DNA of 24,552 nucleotides, from positions 1 to 24,552 of the forward strand of contig CAZJDV010000033.1 of assembly GCA_964544865.1 (NCBI GenBank), in the 5' to 3' direction. Under the pieces are notes generated by a model. That model searched no databases and was not told the origin of the DNA. It was given only the letters and a program-made list of their open reading frames with translations. This document shows, piece after piece, positions 15,676-22,570 of this stretch (positions are counted from its first letter, which is position 1; every line of letters begins with the position of its first letter). A program made the translations under genes and the position numbers. This DNA is from CAZJDV01 sp964544865 (lineage in GTDB: Bacteria; Chloroflexota; Dehalococcoidia; Lucifugimonadales; CAJWER01).

Positions 15676-16581
15676 TCAGGCCAGAATCATCTGCGACAAG
15701 AGCGCCATTCTCGTCAGAAGGGCGTTCTCCGACTGCCGGTAGAAGGCGAGCCGGGGGTCGCTGACCTCGATGTCGAAGTCCCCGCTGCGCTGCATGGGGT
15801 CGAGTATGACGCAGTGTGGTCTGAGCCGGGCCATGAACTCCTCGTCGATGCGCAGGTTGAACTCGCCGCGCGTCTTCAAAAGCCGCGCGTGGGCGAAGGT
15901 CCTGGGGCCGTTGAGGTAGATGGCGTCGACCTGCCGCAGCTCCTCCGTACCGGAAGCTACGGATAGACTCAGCCCTCTCTCCTCGCAGTACTTGACTACA
16001 TCTGGGTCGGCCTGGCCGCTGAACGGCAGCAGGGTCACACTGACGTCGTCGAAGTGGGACAGGCCCCTGAGCAAAGCGCTGACGTTGCGATGCTCCAATC
16101 GGCCCACCACCGCCACGCCGATGCCGTCCAGCCCTCCAAGCTCCCGCTGAAGGGTGTACAGGTCCGCCAGCGCCTGGGTCGGATGGTCGTCGTGACTGCC
16201 GCCGTTGATAATCGGAAGGGCGTCGGCCTCGGCGGCGGTGTTCACCACGCCGGCCTCGCTGCTTCGCAGCACCACCAAGTCGATGTGCAGGCTGGCGAGT
16301 ATGGCTATGATATTATCGACGTACCTCGGCGTGTTCATGGGAAAGAACTGGGAGGCGTCCTCCGTGTGGTAGGCTGTGCCGCCCATGATCTCGATCGCGC
16401 GCTCGAAGGACGTCCGGGTGAGAAAGCTGGGCTCGTAGAACAGGCAGTAGAGGGCGCGGCCGTTCATCTGGCCTTGAATCGAACTGCGCCTGCCGAAATC
16501 ATTGGCCAAGGGGAACAGCTCTGACTCCATCCAATCTCTGTCGAGATTCATGGTGCTCATCAGATGGCGGTGCGGCTGCAT
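15676..16581 (-). CDS. Aspartate carbamoyltransferase-like protein with altered active site
   Basis: A 301-residue member of the aspartate/ornithine carbamoyltransferase family. ATG 16581 is preceded by AGGAG at 7-base spacing. The fold is clear: FYEPSFLTRTSFERA (carbamoyl-phosphate loop), VVLRSSEAG, NGGSHDDHPTQALADLYTL, VVGRLEHRNVSALLRGL and a C-terminal ALLTRMALLSQMIL. Several catalytic positions differ from true ATCase: STRTR is SFLTR (the critical Arg54 is Leu), the KGE loop carrying Lys84 is replaced by FPMNTPRY, the RVQxER aspartate loop is LNGPRTFAHA, and HPLPR is DPMQR. The HPTQ histidine is kept. No pyrimidine gene is adjacent. It may use another amino acceptor or lack the reaction. 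Confidence 0.8.
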   Translation of the reverse strand: MQPHRHLMSTMNLDRDWMESELFPLANDFGRRSSIQGQMNGRALYCLFYEPSFLTRTSFERAIEIMGGTAYHTEDASQFFPMNTPRYVDNIIAILASLHIDLVVLRSSEAGVVNTAAEADALPIINGGSHDDHPTQALADLYTLQRELGGLDGIGVAVVGRLEHRNVSALLRGLSHFDDVSVTLLPFSGQADPDVVKYCEERGLSLSVASGTEELRQVDAIYLNGPRTFAHARLLKTRGEFNLRIDEEFMARLRPHCVILDPMQRSGDFDIEVSDPRLAFYRQSENALLTRMALLSQMILA

Positions 16582-16697
16582 GGCTCGTCTCCTGAATGTG
16601 GACCACCGGCCTGCGGCTCAATCGGCTCGCGTGGCTCGAAGGACGCGGAGCGAGTGTACACCATGAGGCCGATTCCCCGCCATAGACGGACGGCACA

Positions 16698-17147
16698 TTG
16701 AGACAGCTCCCCTTAGACCTCTCCAACCTGCGAGTCGCTGGCTTGTACTGGGCGCCCTCGGCGGCATGGATGGTGGCGATATTCGCCCTCTCCAGCTTAA
16801 CGTCCACCGCCATCGAGTTTTCGGCGCCGGCCGCGGCGGCGACACGTTCGTTTCCGTCGCTCGCAAACCAGGTCACCGCGCACCTGGTCGAGTATGGCGT
16901 GCTTGCCATTTTGGTCTACCGCGCCCTGTCTCAGCGTTTGCCTGCCGCCACGCCCATCATGTGGATTGCCGTTCTCGCAGTAACCGTCGCGTACGGGGCG
17001 TCAGACGAGTTTCACCAGTCGTTCGTGCAAGGGCGCCACGCAAGCTGGATGGACATCGGCTACGACGCCGCCGGGGCCGTGATCGGCGTATCGCTCGCGG
17101 CGGCATGGTCGTGGTTTCGGTCGCGCGTCCGCGTAGCAAGCGTGTAA
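16698..17147 (+). CDS. VanZ family membrane protein
   Basis: A 149-residue protein with four hydrophobic helices (WAPSAAWMVAIFAL, HLVEYGVLAILVY, PIMWIAVLAVTVAY, DAAGAVIGVSLAAAW). The VanZ signature is YGASDEFHQSFVQGRHASWM followed by DIGYDAAGAVIG. VanZ gives low-level teicoplanin resistance in enterococci; most chromosomal homologues have no known role, and no vancomycin-resistance genes are present. The start is TTG 16698 by frame extent, with a weak ribosome site; a short downstream start is possible. Confidence 0.87.
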   Translation: MRQLPLDLSNLRVAGLYWAPSAAWMVAIFALSSLTSTAIEFSAPAAAATRSFPSLANQVTAHLVEYGVLAILVYRALSQRLPAATPIMWIAVLAVTVAYGASDEFHQSFVQGRHASWMDIGYDAAGAVIGVSLAAAWSWFRSRVRVASV

Positions 17148-17177
17148 GATCCTGAGCAGGAAATGGAACGACTCGGC

Positions 17178-17207
17178 TTGTCGAAAAGACGGTCCAGGCG
17201 CTATAAT
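17178..17207 (+). promoter_or_regulatory. Promoter of tRNA-Ala
   Basis: TTGTCG (17178-17183) and a perfect TATAAT (17202-17207) are 18 bp apart. Transcription would begin near 17214, about 17 bases before the mature tRNA. Confidence 0.75.
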
Positions 17208-17230
17208 CGTGACGTAGCCGCCTATTGCGT

Positions 17231-17306
17231 GGGGATATAGCTCAACTGGGAGAGCGCGGCGTTCGCAATGCCGAGGTTGGGGGTTCGAGTCCCCCTATCT
17301 CCACCA
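17231..17306 (+). tRNA. tRNA-Ala (anticodon CGC)
   Basis: A 76-nt cloverleaf: acceptor stem GGGGATA (17231-17237) with TATCTCC (17296-17302), including the G3-U70 wobble that identifies alanine tRNAs. D stem GCTC/GAGC; anticodon stem CGGCG/TGCCG with loop TTCGCAA (anticodon CGC at 17264-17266); T arm GGGGG-TTCGAGT-CCCCC. The CCA end is encoded (17304-17306). It reads GCG codons. Confidence 0.97.
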
Positions 17307-17639
17307 GGCTCACTAACGACCCCGATCTGGACGGCCTCGTCCGGAATCTCTTCAGCCCTGCCGGCCCGCATGCCGACGTTCTTGCATCCAATGCGGCCGC
17401 CGTTCACTTGCTAGCGTGAAACAGGGACCGCACGGCAGAGCCAGCAGCAGGTGGTTTACGTCTTCCGGTACTTCCGCGCAACCGTATATGCCGGCCGGTT
17501 GACCTATGAGGCCCCTGGATTCACCGAGTTCTGGCACGAGGAGCTGACAGAGCAGCGACAGTATGGCGAATGGGTCGCCGACAGAAGATATCGCGTATTC
17601 GAAATGCGCACCATCCTCTTCCCCACCGTCACGGGACCA
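17307..17639. other. Region after the tRNA with no recognisable gene
   Basis: About 330 bp between the tRNA and the CocE remnant. One plus-strand frame (from about 17451) reads plausible peptide such as RYFRATVYAGRLTYEAPGF and FWHEELTEQRQYGEWVADR, but I do not recognise it and it runs out of frame into the CocE fragment. It may be part of a decayed gene. I saw no copy of the tRNA 3' end that would mark an attachment site. Confidence 0.3.
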
Positions 17640-18238
17640 GCGACTATCGCTCCCACCGTCTTCAACCTGCCCAGGGCTTTCCGGACGAGGAGGCCGCGGA
17701 CCGCTACGATTACGACCCCAGGGATCCCGCGATGACCATATTCTCTCCCGGCGGGCAGCAGGAGCCCCACGATCTGCACGCGCTGGACGGCCGAAAGGAC
17801 ATTCTGATGTACTCGACACCTCCCCTGGAGAGGCCGCTGGAGGTCACGGGTCCGATCACGGTTAGTCTCTGGGCGGCGTCCTCCGCACCGGATACGGATT
17901 TTATCGCCCGGCTGGTCGACGTCTGGCCAGACGGATTCGCCCAGGAGCTATGCTACGGAATCGTGCGGGCCAGATACCGCGAGTCCTTCGATCGGCCGTC
18001 GCTGATCGCCCTCGGCCGGGTCTATGAGTACACGCTGCGGTTGAACCCGACCAGCAACCTGTTCAAGGCCGGCCACAGGATTCGACTGGATATCTCCAGC
18101 AGCGACTTCCCCAACTTCGACCGCAACCACAACACCGGCGGCGACGATTACGCCGAGGCGGCGCTGGCCACGGCGCGGCAGACCGTGTTCCACAACCGAG
18201 CCCGGCCGTCGAGAGTAACCCTGCCCGTCATAGCCTAG
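17640..18238 (+). pseudogene. C-terminal remnant of a CocE/NonD-type hydrolase (X-Pro dipeptidyl-peptidase family)
   Basis: About 200 residues match the C-terminal jelly-roll domain of CocE/NonD hydrolases: ADRYDYDPRDPAMTIFSPGG, YSTPPLERPLEVTGPITVSL, DTDFIARLVDVWPDGFAQEL, NLFKAGHRIRLDISSSDFPN and RNHNTGG. The N-terminal alpha/beta-hydrolase domain with the catalytic Ser-Asp-His is absent, so this cannot be an active esterase or peptidase. The first ATG in frame is 17570, but recognisable similarity begins near 17640. It ends in TAG at 18236-18238. Probably the surviving tail of a deleted gene. Confidence 0.75.
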
Positions 18239-18260
18239 CTGCCCCATCGGAATCGAAATC

Positions 18261-19103
18261 ATGAAATCGCGTCTCCGGCGTCCGCTAGTCGTGTTCGTTG
18301 TGTTGCTTCTGGCCGCCTGCTCTCAGCCAGTGGCGACCCCCGGGCCAACAGAGATTTCGGGCCCGCTGGCCCGGAGGTCTGGCGTCCGGCCTTGACCACG
18401 GCCTGGCAGTGGCAGCTAGCGGGCGAGTCCGTCGATCTTTCCCTCGACGTCGAGATGTACGACCTCGATCTGTTCGAGACCGAGATGGCGTGGTGGCCTC
18501 GCTGCACGAAACGGGCCGGAAGGCGGTCTGCTACATCAGCGCGGGCAGTTGGGAACAGTGAAGGCCGGACGCGGAGCAGTTCCCGTCTTCCACGATCGGG
18601 AAAGAGTACGAGGGCTGGTCCGGCGAGAAGTGGCTGGACATCCGCCGGATCGACCTGCTGGCGCCGGTCATGCGCGCCCGTCTGGACCAGTGCAGAGATA
18701 AGGGGTTCGACGGGGTGGAGCCGGACAATATCGATGGCTACACCAACGACACCGGCTTCCCACTGACGTATGCGGACCAGATCGAACACAACAAATGGCT
18801 GGCCGCGGAGGCTTACCAGCGGGAGCTGTCCATAGGGCTGAAGAACGATCCGGACCAGGTGGCCGACCTGCTGGCTACTTTCGACTGGGCGCTGACCGAG
18901 GACTGCTTCGCCGAGTACTGTTGCGACCGGCTTTTGCCCTTCGTCGCCGCAGGAAAGGCCGTCTTCTCCGCCGAGTACACCGACACGGGCACAACCACGG
19001 ACCGGCTCTGCCCCAGGCGACGGCCATGAATCTAAACGCGATTCTCAAACATCGCGACCTGGACGCCTATCGAGAGGCCTGTCCTCCAAGCGAGGGCAGG
19101 TAA
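18261..19103 (+). pseudogene. GH114-like secreted lipoprotein, three frameshifts and one nonsense codon
   Basis: Resembles the GH114 / endo-alpha-1,4-polygalactosaminidase family. ATG 18261 gives a lipoprotein signal ending VVLLLAAC. Across three frames the rest reads TTAWQWQLAGE, YDLDLFETEM, VASLHETGRKAVCYISAGSW, EGWSGEKWLDIRRIDLLAPV, DKGFDGVEPDNIDGYTNDTG, GLKNDPDQVADLLATFDWAL, and ends AILKHRDLDAYREACPP. Single-base losses lie near 18360, 18488 and 19013 (a C run). An in-frame TGA at 18559-18561 replaces what is probably a Trp codon after SAGSWEQ. With three one-base deletions the length, 843 nt, still fits. The intact protein would act on exopolysaccharide galactosamine outside the cell. 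Confidence 0.78.
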
Positions 19104-19144
19104 CGGAACTGAAGGCGGGTCCCGCCGGAGCGGCCTCCACTGCC

Positions 19145-19270
19145 CTACAGCAGCAATACCGCGAGGATAATCGCGGTGCCGAGCGCGGCCCCGGTGGAAC
19201 CGACGAAGCCGAGGGCCATTAGCGCGAAAATCCGGTCCTCGGTCAGGTCCTTGGGTAGAAAGCCGGGCAT
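19145..19270 (-). CDS. Small membrane protein (41 aa)
   Basis: ATG 19270 has a strong AAGGAGAG about 5 bases upstream. The product starts MPGFLPKDLTEDRIFALMAL and continues with a glycine-containing hydrophobic helix (GAALGTAIILAVLLL) to TAG at 19145. No family is recognised. The ribosome site and the amphipathic-plus-membrane pattern support a real small protein of unknown function, divergent from the acetyltransferase. Confidence 0.6.
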   Translation of the reverse strand: MPGFLPKDLTEDRIFALMALGFVGSTGAALGTAIILAVLLL

Positions 19271-19431
19271 GCTACTCTCCTTCCATTGTCATGTCAAACC
19301 GACTCAGGGCGGACGGGACATCGCCCTTTGCAATCAGACTACAGACGGGCATCGGAGTCAAGAGCGTCCCGGGCAAAGTTCCAGATGTCCTACATACGCT
19401 TCGCTGCGGAAAATCGATCTCTTCTTACCCT

Positions 19432-19460
19432 TTGACCCCCGGCGGTGGCAGGTGTACACT
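19432..19460 (+). promoter_or_regulatory. Promoter of the GNAT gene
   Basis: TTGACC (19432-19437) and TACACT (19455-19460) are 17 bp apart. The predicted start near 19467 leaves a leader of about 54 bases before ATG 19521. Confidence 0.6.
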
Positions 19461-19520
19461 CCTCGCGTGCCGAGGGCGCCGCCGGCCGGGTCCTCACTCC
19501 AATCGTTGGAGATCGCAACG

Positions 19521-20003
19521 ATGCACATCCGCACGTTTCGCAATGCAGACCTTGCCGCCTTGAAGGCAATCACTGTCGAGGCGTTCGACGGCGCGTCCAT
19601 CGATCAGATGATCGAGGGCCGGTTTGGACTGCTCAACGGCGGCGACTGGAGGGGCCGCAAGGCCCGCCACATCGACGCGGACGTGGAGCGGGACCGAGAT
19701 GGGATCTTCGTCGCAGACACGGGCGGGGAGGTCCTTGGCTACGTCACCACCTGGACGGACGCCGAGGCGGGAATCGGCCACATCCCAAACATCGCGGTCC
19801 GGGCCGGTCATCGCGGGCACGGAATTGGCCGTCTTCTGATCGACCATGCCCTCGACTACTTCCGCCGCGCGGGGATGACCCATGCACGGATCGAGACGCT
19901 GGTGAACAACGAAGTGGGCATCCATCTGTACACCGCGATGGGGTTCGACGAGGTCACCCGCCAGGTCCACCTCATCATGGCGCTGGACCGCCGTGACGGC
20001 TAG
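19521..20003 (+). CDS. GNAT family N-acetyltransferase
   Basis: A 160-residue acetyl-CoA-dependent acyltransferase; cytoplasmic. It begins MHIRTFRNADLAALKAITVE. The acetyl-CoA loop is VRAGHRGHGIGRLLIDHAL (Q/RxxGxG/A pattern), preceded by the strand GIGHIPNIAV and followed by the motif B region GIHLYTAMGFDEV. The start is ATG 19521 with GGAG about 10 bases upstream; the frame is open much further up but without similarity. The substrate is unknown. The gene is alone on its strand with its own promoter. Confidence 0.88.
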   Translation: MHIRTFRNADLAALKAITVEAFDGASIDQMIEGRFGLLNGGDWRGRKARHIDADVERDRDGIFVADTGGEVLGYVTTWTDAEAGIGHIPNIAVRAGHRGHGIGRLLIDHALDYFRRAGMTHARIETLVNNEVGIHLYTAMGFDEVTRQVHLIMALDRRDG

Positions 20004-20072
20004 CGGCGAGTCGACGTGAATATGGGCGTCTCCGGCATTGCGGGCGCTTTAATGGGGTGTCTCGTTTTCCCG

Positions 20073-20078
20073 TACAAT
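20073..20078 (+). promoter_or_regulatory. Possible -10 box of the glutaredoxin-redoxin pair
   Basis: TACAAT fits a -10 box, giving a leader of about 28 bases before TTG 20113. The matching -35 (TTAATG at 20049-20054) is weak. Confidence 0.4.
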
Positions 20079-20112
20079 AGACACCAGCCATTTCCATTTA
20101 GGAGCGTGCCCG

Positions 20113-20331
20113 TTGGCGGACGCACTGGTCGTATACACACACCCCGAGTGCAGCTACTCGGATGCCCTCAAGGACGAGCTGAAGGAGGCGGGGACCGAGT
20201 TCGAGGAGATCGACCTTGGCCTTCATCCGGATCAGTGGGCGGCGCTGGAGGCGCTGACCGACGGAGAGCGGATCACCCCGGTCTCGGTGGAGGGAGAGTT
20301 GGTGACCGTTGGTTTCCACGGCGTGGGTTGA
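20113..20331 (+). CDS. Glutaredoxin-like protein, monothiol (CSYS)
   Basis: A 72-residue thioredoxin-fold protein. TTG 20113 is supported by AGGAG at 8-base spacing. The active site VVYTHPECSYSDALKDEL has one Cys followed by Ser two residues later, as in CxxS glutaredoxins. The conserved cis-Pro region is RITPVSVEG, followed by VTVGFHGVG. It would reduce mixed disulfides or carry a metal cluster. It lies 66 bp upstream of an unusual redoxin, and the two probably form a redox operon. Confidence 0.85.
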   Translation: MADALVVYTHPECSYSDALKDELKEAGTEFEEIDLGLHPDQWAALEALTDGERITPVSVEGELVTVGFHGVG

Positions 20332-20342
20332 ACGTTTTGATG

Positions 20343-20357
20343 GGGGCCGTCGGCCCC
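20343..20357 (+). other. Short GC hairpin between the glutaredoxin and redoxin genes
   Basis: GGGGCC (20343-20348), loop GTC, GGCCCC (20352-20357). It lies just after the glutaredoxin stop and before the redoxin ribosome site. It has no T tract, so an mRNA processing or stability element is as likely as attenuation. Confidence 0.35.
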
Positions 20358-20397
20358 TGCGAAACAGACGGACAAGACTTTCGTGATGGGAGGAAGC

Positions 20398-21153
20398 ATG
20401 GCAACCAGAACCAGTACGGTCGTTAACGTGGGCGAAGAGGCGCCGGACTTTACGCTGTTGTCGCTGGGCGGCAGTCCCATCAAACTATCGGACTACCGAG
20501 GCAAGAAAGTAGTGCTGTTCATGTGGGCGTCGTGGTGAGCCTGCCGCGGGCAACTGCCTGTATGGCAGCAATTCTACGCGGAGCACGGGCAGGACGGCGT
20601 GGAGGTTCTCTCGGTGGCGATGGACGCCCAGGGCGCAGAGAGGGCAAGACCTTACGTCGAGAAGGCGGGCGCAACGTTCGAGACCGTCGTCGATGAGGAG
20701 AACACGCTGGGACAGCTCTACGGTTTCAGGGCCATTCCCAACGGTTTCCTGATCGACGAGCAGGGTGTGGTCAGATATAAGAAGCTGGGCGGCTTCGATG
20801 TCCGAAAGGCCGAAACCGCCGCGGTCGTCAAGCGGTGGGCTACGGGCTCGGACCTCTCGGAGAGCGCCGCCGGCCCCGACAACCAACCCGGCTTGGAGCT
20901 CTCCGAATCGAACGCGCTGCTCCGACAGGGCGTCGAGCTTTATCGGGAGGGTAAAGTGGCCGAGGCGATTGCTCTGTGGCGCATGGGGATAGCACTGGAC
21001 CCCGCCAACTACATTCTCCGCAAACAAGTCTGGGCCGTCGAGAATCCCGAAAAATTCTATGCCGGCGACATAGACTACACCTGGCAAAAGGAGCAGACCG
21101 AGAAGGGGCTGGAGCCGTCTGGCGTCAACGACAATAGCCTGATTTCGCGGTAG
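20398..21153 (+). CDS. Redoxin (TlpA/AhpC-like) with in-frame TGA at the active site, candidate selenoprotein
   Basis: ATG 20398 has GGGAGGA four bases upstream. The protein begins MATRTSTVVNVGEEAPDFTL, then KLSDYRGKKVVLFMWASW, and then TGA (20536-20538, residue 47) where redoxins have the first active-site Cys. The same frame continues ACRGQLPVWQQFYAEHGQDG, AIPNGFLIDEQGVVRYKKLG and a TPR-like C-terminus (about residues 172-215, EGKVAEAIALWRMGIALDPA) to TAG 21151. The second cysteine is one residue after the TGA (WASWxACR), not two as in CGPC. With no frameshift and the motif intact on both sides, TGA may encode selenocysteine; a hairpin downstream supports this. Alternatives are a nonsense mutation or a base error. 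If TGA stops translation, only a 46-residue fragment is made; the next ATG downstream in frame is 20599. Confidence 0.72.
20544..20581 (+). promoter_or_regulatory. Candidate bacterial SECIS element
   Basis: Upper stem CTGCC (20554-20558) with GGCAG (20564-20568) and loop TGTAT, which has G as its second base and a GU pair. Lower stem CCGCG (20544-20548) with CGCGG (20577-20581). The loop begins 20 bases after the TGA, within the known bacterial range of about 16-37. It fits the described bacterial SECIS pattern, but short GC hairpins are frequent in such DNA. Confidence 0.45.
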
Positions 21154-21174
21154 GGCGGTTCTCGGACCGCCCTA
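21151..21174 (+). terminator. Terminator-like hairpin at the redoxin stop codon
   Basis: A perfect 9-bp stem, TAGGGCGGT (21151-21159) with ACCGCCCTA (21166-21174), and a 6-base loop. The stem includes the stop codon. The T tract downstream is poor, so it may be a processing hairpin rather than a classic terminator. Confidence 0.6.
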
Positions 21175-21223
21175 CCGTGTTATCGGAAGACATGGATACC
21201 TCAACAGTCAGGAGTAGAAACCC

Positions 21224-22015
21224 ATGACTATCCTGGACGCATTCGACCTGACCGGCCGCGCGGCGGTCGTCACCGGCGGAGGCACTCACCTGGGGCGCGC
21301 CATGGCGACCTCCCTGGCGGAGCTCGGCGCTTCGGTCGTCATCGCCAGCCGTCGCGAGCAGCTATGCAAACAGGTCGCCGCCAAGATGCGGGACAATGGC
21401 CTGGACGTCACAGGGCAAGGGTGCGACGTGACCGTGGAGGCGGAGGTGAACGCCCTGATCGACGCCGTGGTGACGGCTCACGGCAGGCTCGACGTCATGG
21501 TGTGCAATGCCGGCGGCAGCGCGGCGCCGGCGACGCACATCCCCGATGGCGACGTGGCCGAATTCATGGCTACGTTGGACTTGAACGTCAAGAGCACGTA
21601 TCTCTGCGCCCAGGCCGCGGCGAGGGTCATGGTCGAGCAGAGGTCGGGCTCCATCATCACCATCGGCTCGATCCACGGGTCGCTGAGCACCGACAAGCGT
21701 TTCTACGACATCGTTGGCGGGAAACGGGGCGGCCCGGCGTACCAGTCCTCCAAGGGGGCGATCATCAACCTGACGCGCAATCTGGCGACGCAGCTCGGCG
21801 AGTACGGCATAACTGCGAACTGCATCAGCCCCGGCCAAATTCCCAAGCCTGACGCCGGCCCGGCTCTTGTGAAGCGTTGCGCCGAATACATCCCGCTGAA
21901 CAGGGGCGGACAGGCGGAGGACCTGAAAGGGGCCGTGGCGCTGCTTGCCTCGCCCGCCGGCTCCTGGTTGACAGGCCACAACCTGATCGTGGACGGCGGC
22001 TGGAGCGTCTGGTGA
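21224..22015 (+). CDS. SDR-family oxidoreductase
   Basis: A 263-residue classical short-chain dehydrogenase/reductase. ATG 21224 has AGGAG at about 10-base spacing. The cofactor motif AAVVTGGGTHLGRAMA is at residues about 13-28, NAGG near residue 95, the catalytic Ser in IITIGSIHGS, the Tyr/Lys pair in AYQSSKGAIINLTRN, and the typical end SPAGSWLTGHNLIVDGGWSV. The residue after the second strand (IASRR) has basic residues, suggesting possible NADP preference. It stands alone on its strand behind the redoxin terminator hairpin. The substrate, probably a sugar or hydroxy acid, is not known. Confidence 0.92.
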   Translation: MTILDAFDLTGRAAVVTGGGTHLGRAMATSLAELGASVVIASRREQLCKQVAAKMRDNGLDVTGQGCDVTVEAEVNALIDAVVTAHGRLDVMVCNAGGSAAPATHIPDGDVAEFMATLDLNVKSTYLCAQAAARVMVEQRSGSIITIGSIHGSLSTDKRFYDIVGGKRGGPAYQSSKGAIINLTRNLATQLGEYGITANCISPGQIPKPDAGPALVKRCAEYIPLNRGGQAEDLKGAVALLASPAGSWLTGHNLIVDGGWSVW

Positions 22016-22081
22016 GAAACCGAGCTCACCGCTGAGAGCGCGGAGGGAAACGGAACTTGGTTTCGGCCTTCGCGGTTCGTG

Positions 22082-22471
22082 TCAATCCAGGATAGCTGTC
22101 GCCTCGATCTCGATTGCGAGGCCGTCCTCGGCCAGGCCGCTGACCTCCATGATGGCGTTGGTCGGGTACTCTCCAGCGAAGAACTCCTCGAATATCTCGA
22201 CCTGCTCGCCCTCGATGGGCCACCAGTCGGACCGGTCGGTAACGAAAGTCGTCAGCCTGACGATGTCCGATGGATTCCCGCCCTCGGCGGCGACATAGCG
22301 AGTGATCCGGTCCAGTACCACGCGAAGCTGGTCCATGGGCGGCCCGCCCTGGGCGTCGGAATTGCGCGCGGTGGTGCCGGAGATAAACAGCATGTCGCCG
22401 GCGCGAATGCCACGCACGTAGATCGGCCCCGCCGGATATATATCTTCGAAATTGTTTCGTCGTTTTTTCAT
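22082..22471 (-). CDS. RidA/YjgF-like protein lacking the catalytic arginine
   Basis: A 129-residue member of the RidA (YjgF/YER057c/UK114) superfamily. ATG 22471 follows AAGGA; the open frame to 22537 lacks similarity. Family features are YVRGIRAGDMLFISGTTARN, DIVRLTTFVTDRSDW and the C-terminal EYPTNAIMEVSGLAEDG followed by LAIEIEATAIL. RidA enzymes deaminate enamine/imine intermediates using an Arg in P-x-R-(S/T); here that position is Asn (PTNA), so canonical imine deaminase activity is unlikely. It may belong to another Rid subgroup. It is transcribed in the same direction as the methyltransferase upstream. Confidence 0.85.
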   Translation of the reverse strand: MKKRRNNFEDIYPAGPIYVRGIRAGDMLFISGTTARNSDAQGGPPMDQLRVVLDRITRYVAAEGGNPSDIVRLTTFVTDRSDWWPIEGEQVEIFEEFFAGEYPTNAIMEVSGLAEDGLAIEIEATAILD

Positions 22472-22570
22472 TTTTCCTTGCCTACGTTTGACACTAGATG
22501 GCACGGACTCGCCGATGGGGCCGTCAGATCTGTTCATGGCGTGAGGGGTTTCTGGGTATCCGCACCTCCA

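Noticed and set aside
17281..17306. tRNA 3' end as an attachment site with a downstream duplicate
   Set aside because: I found no second copy of the T-arm and acceptor sequence in the window, and no integrase gene.
20536..20538. Reassigned genetic code (TGA as Trp or Gly)
   Set aside because: TGA is the normal stop of several intact genes here (alpha/beta hydrolase at 2336, flavoprotein at 13814, cytochrome lipoprotein at 14861), so general recoding is not supported.
20485..21087. 200-codon minus-strand frame opposite the redoxin
   Set aside because: Antisense shadow; the plus-strand redoxin and TPR motifs are clear.
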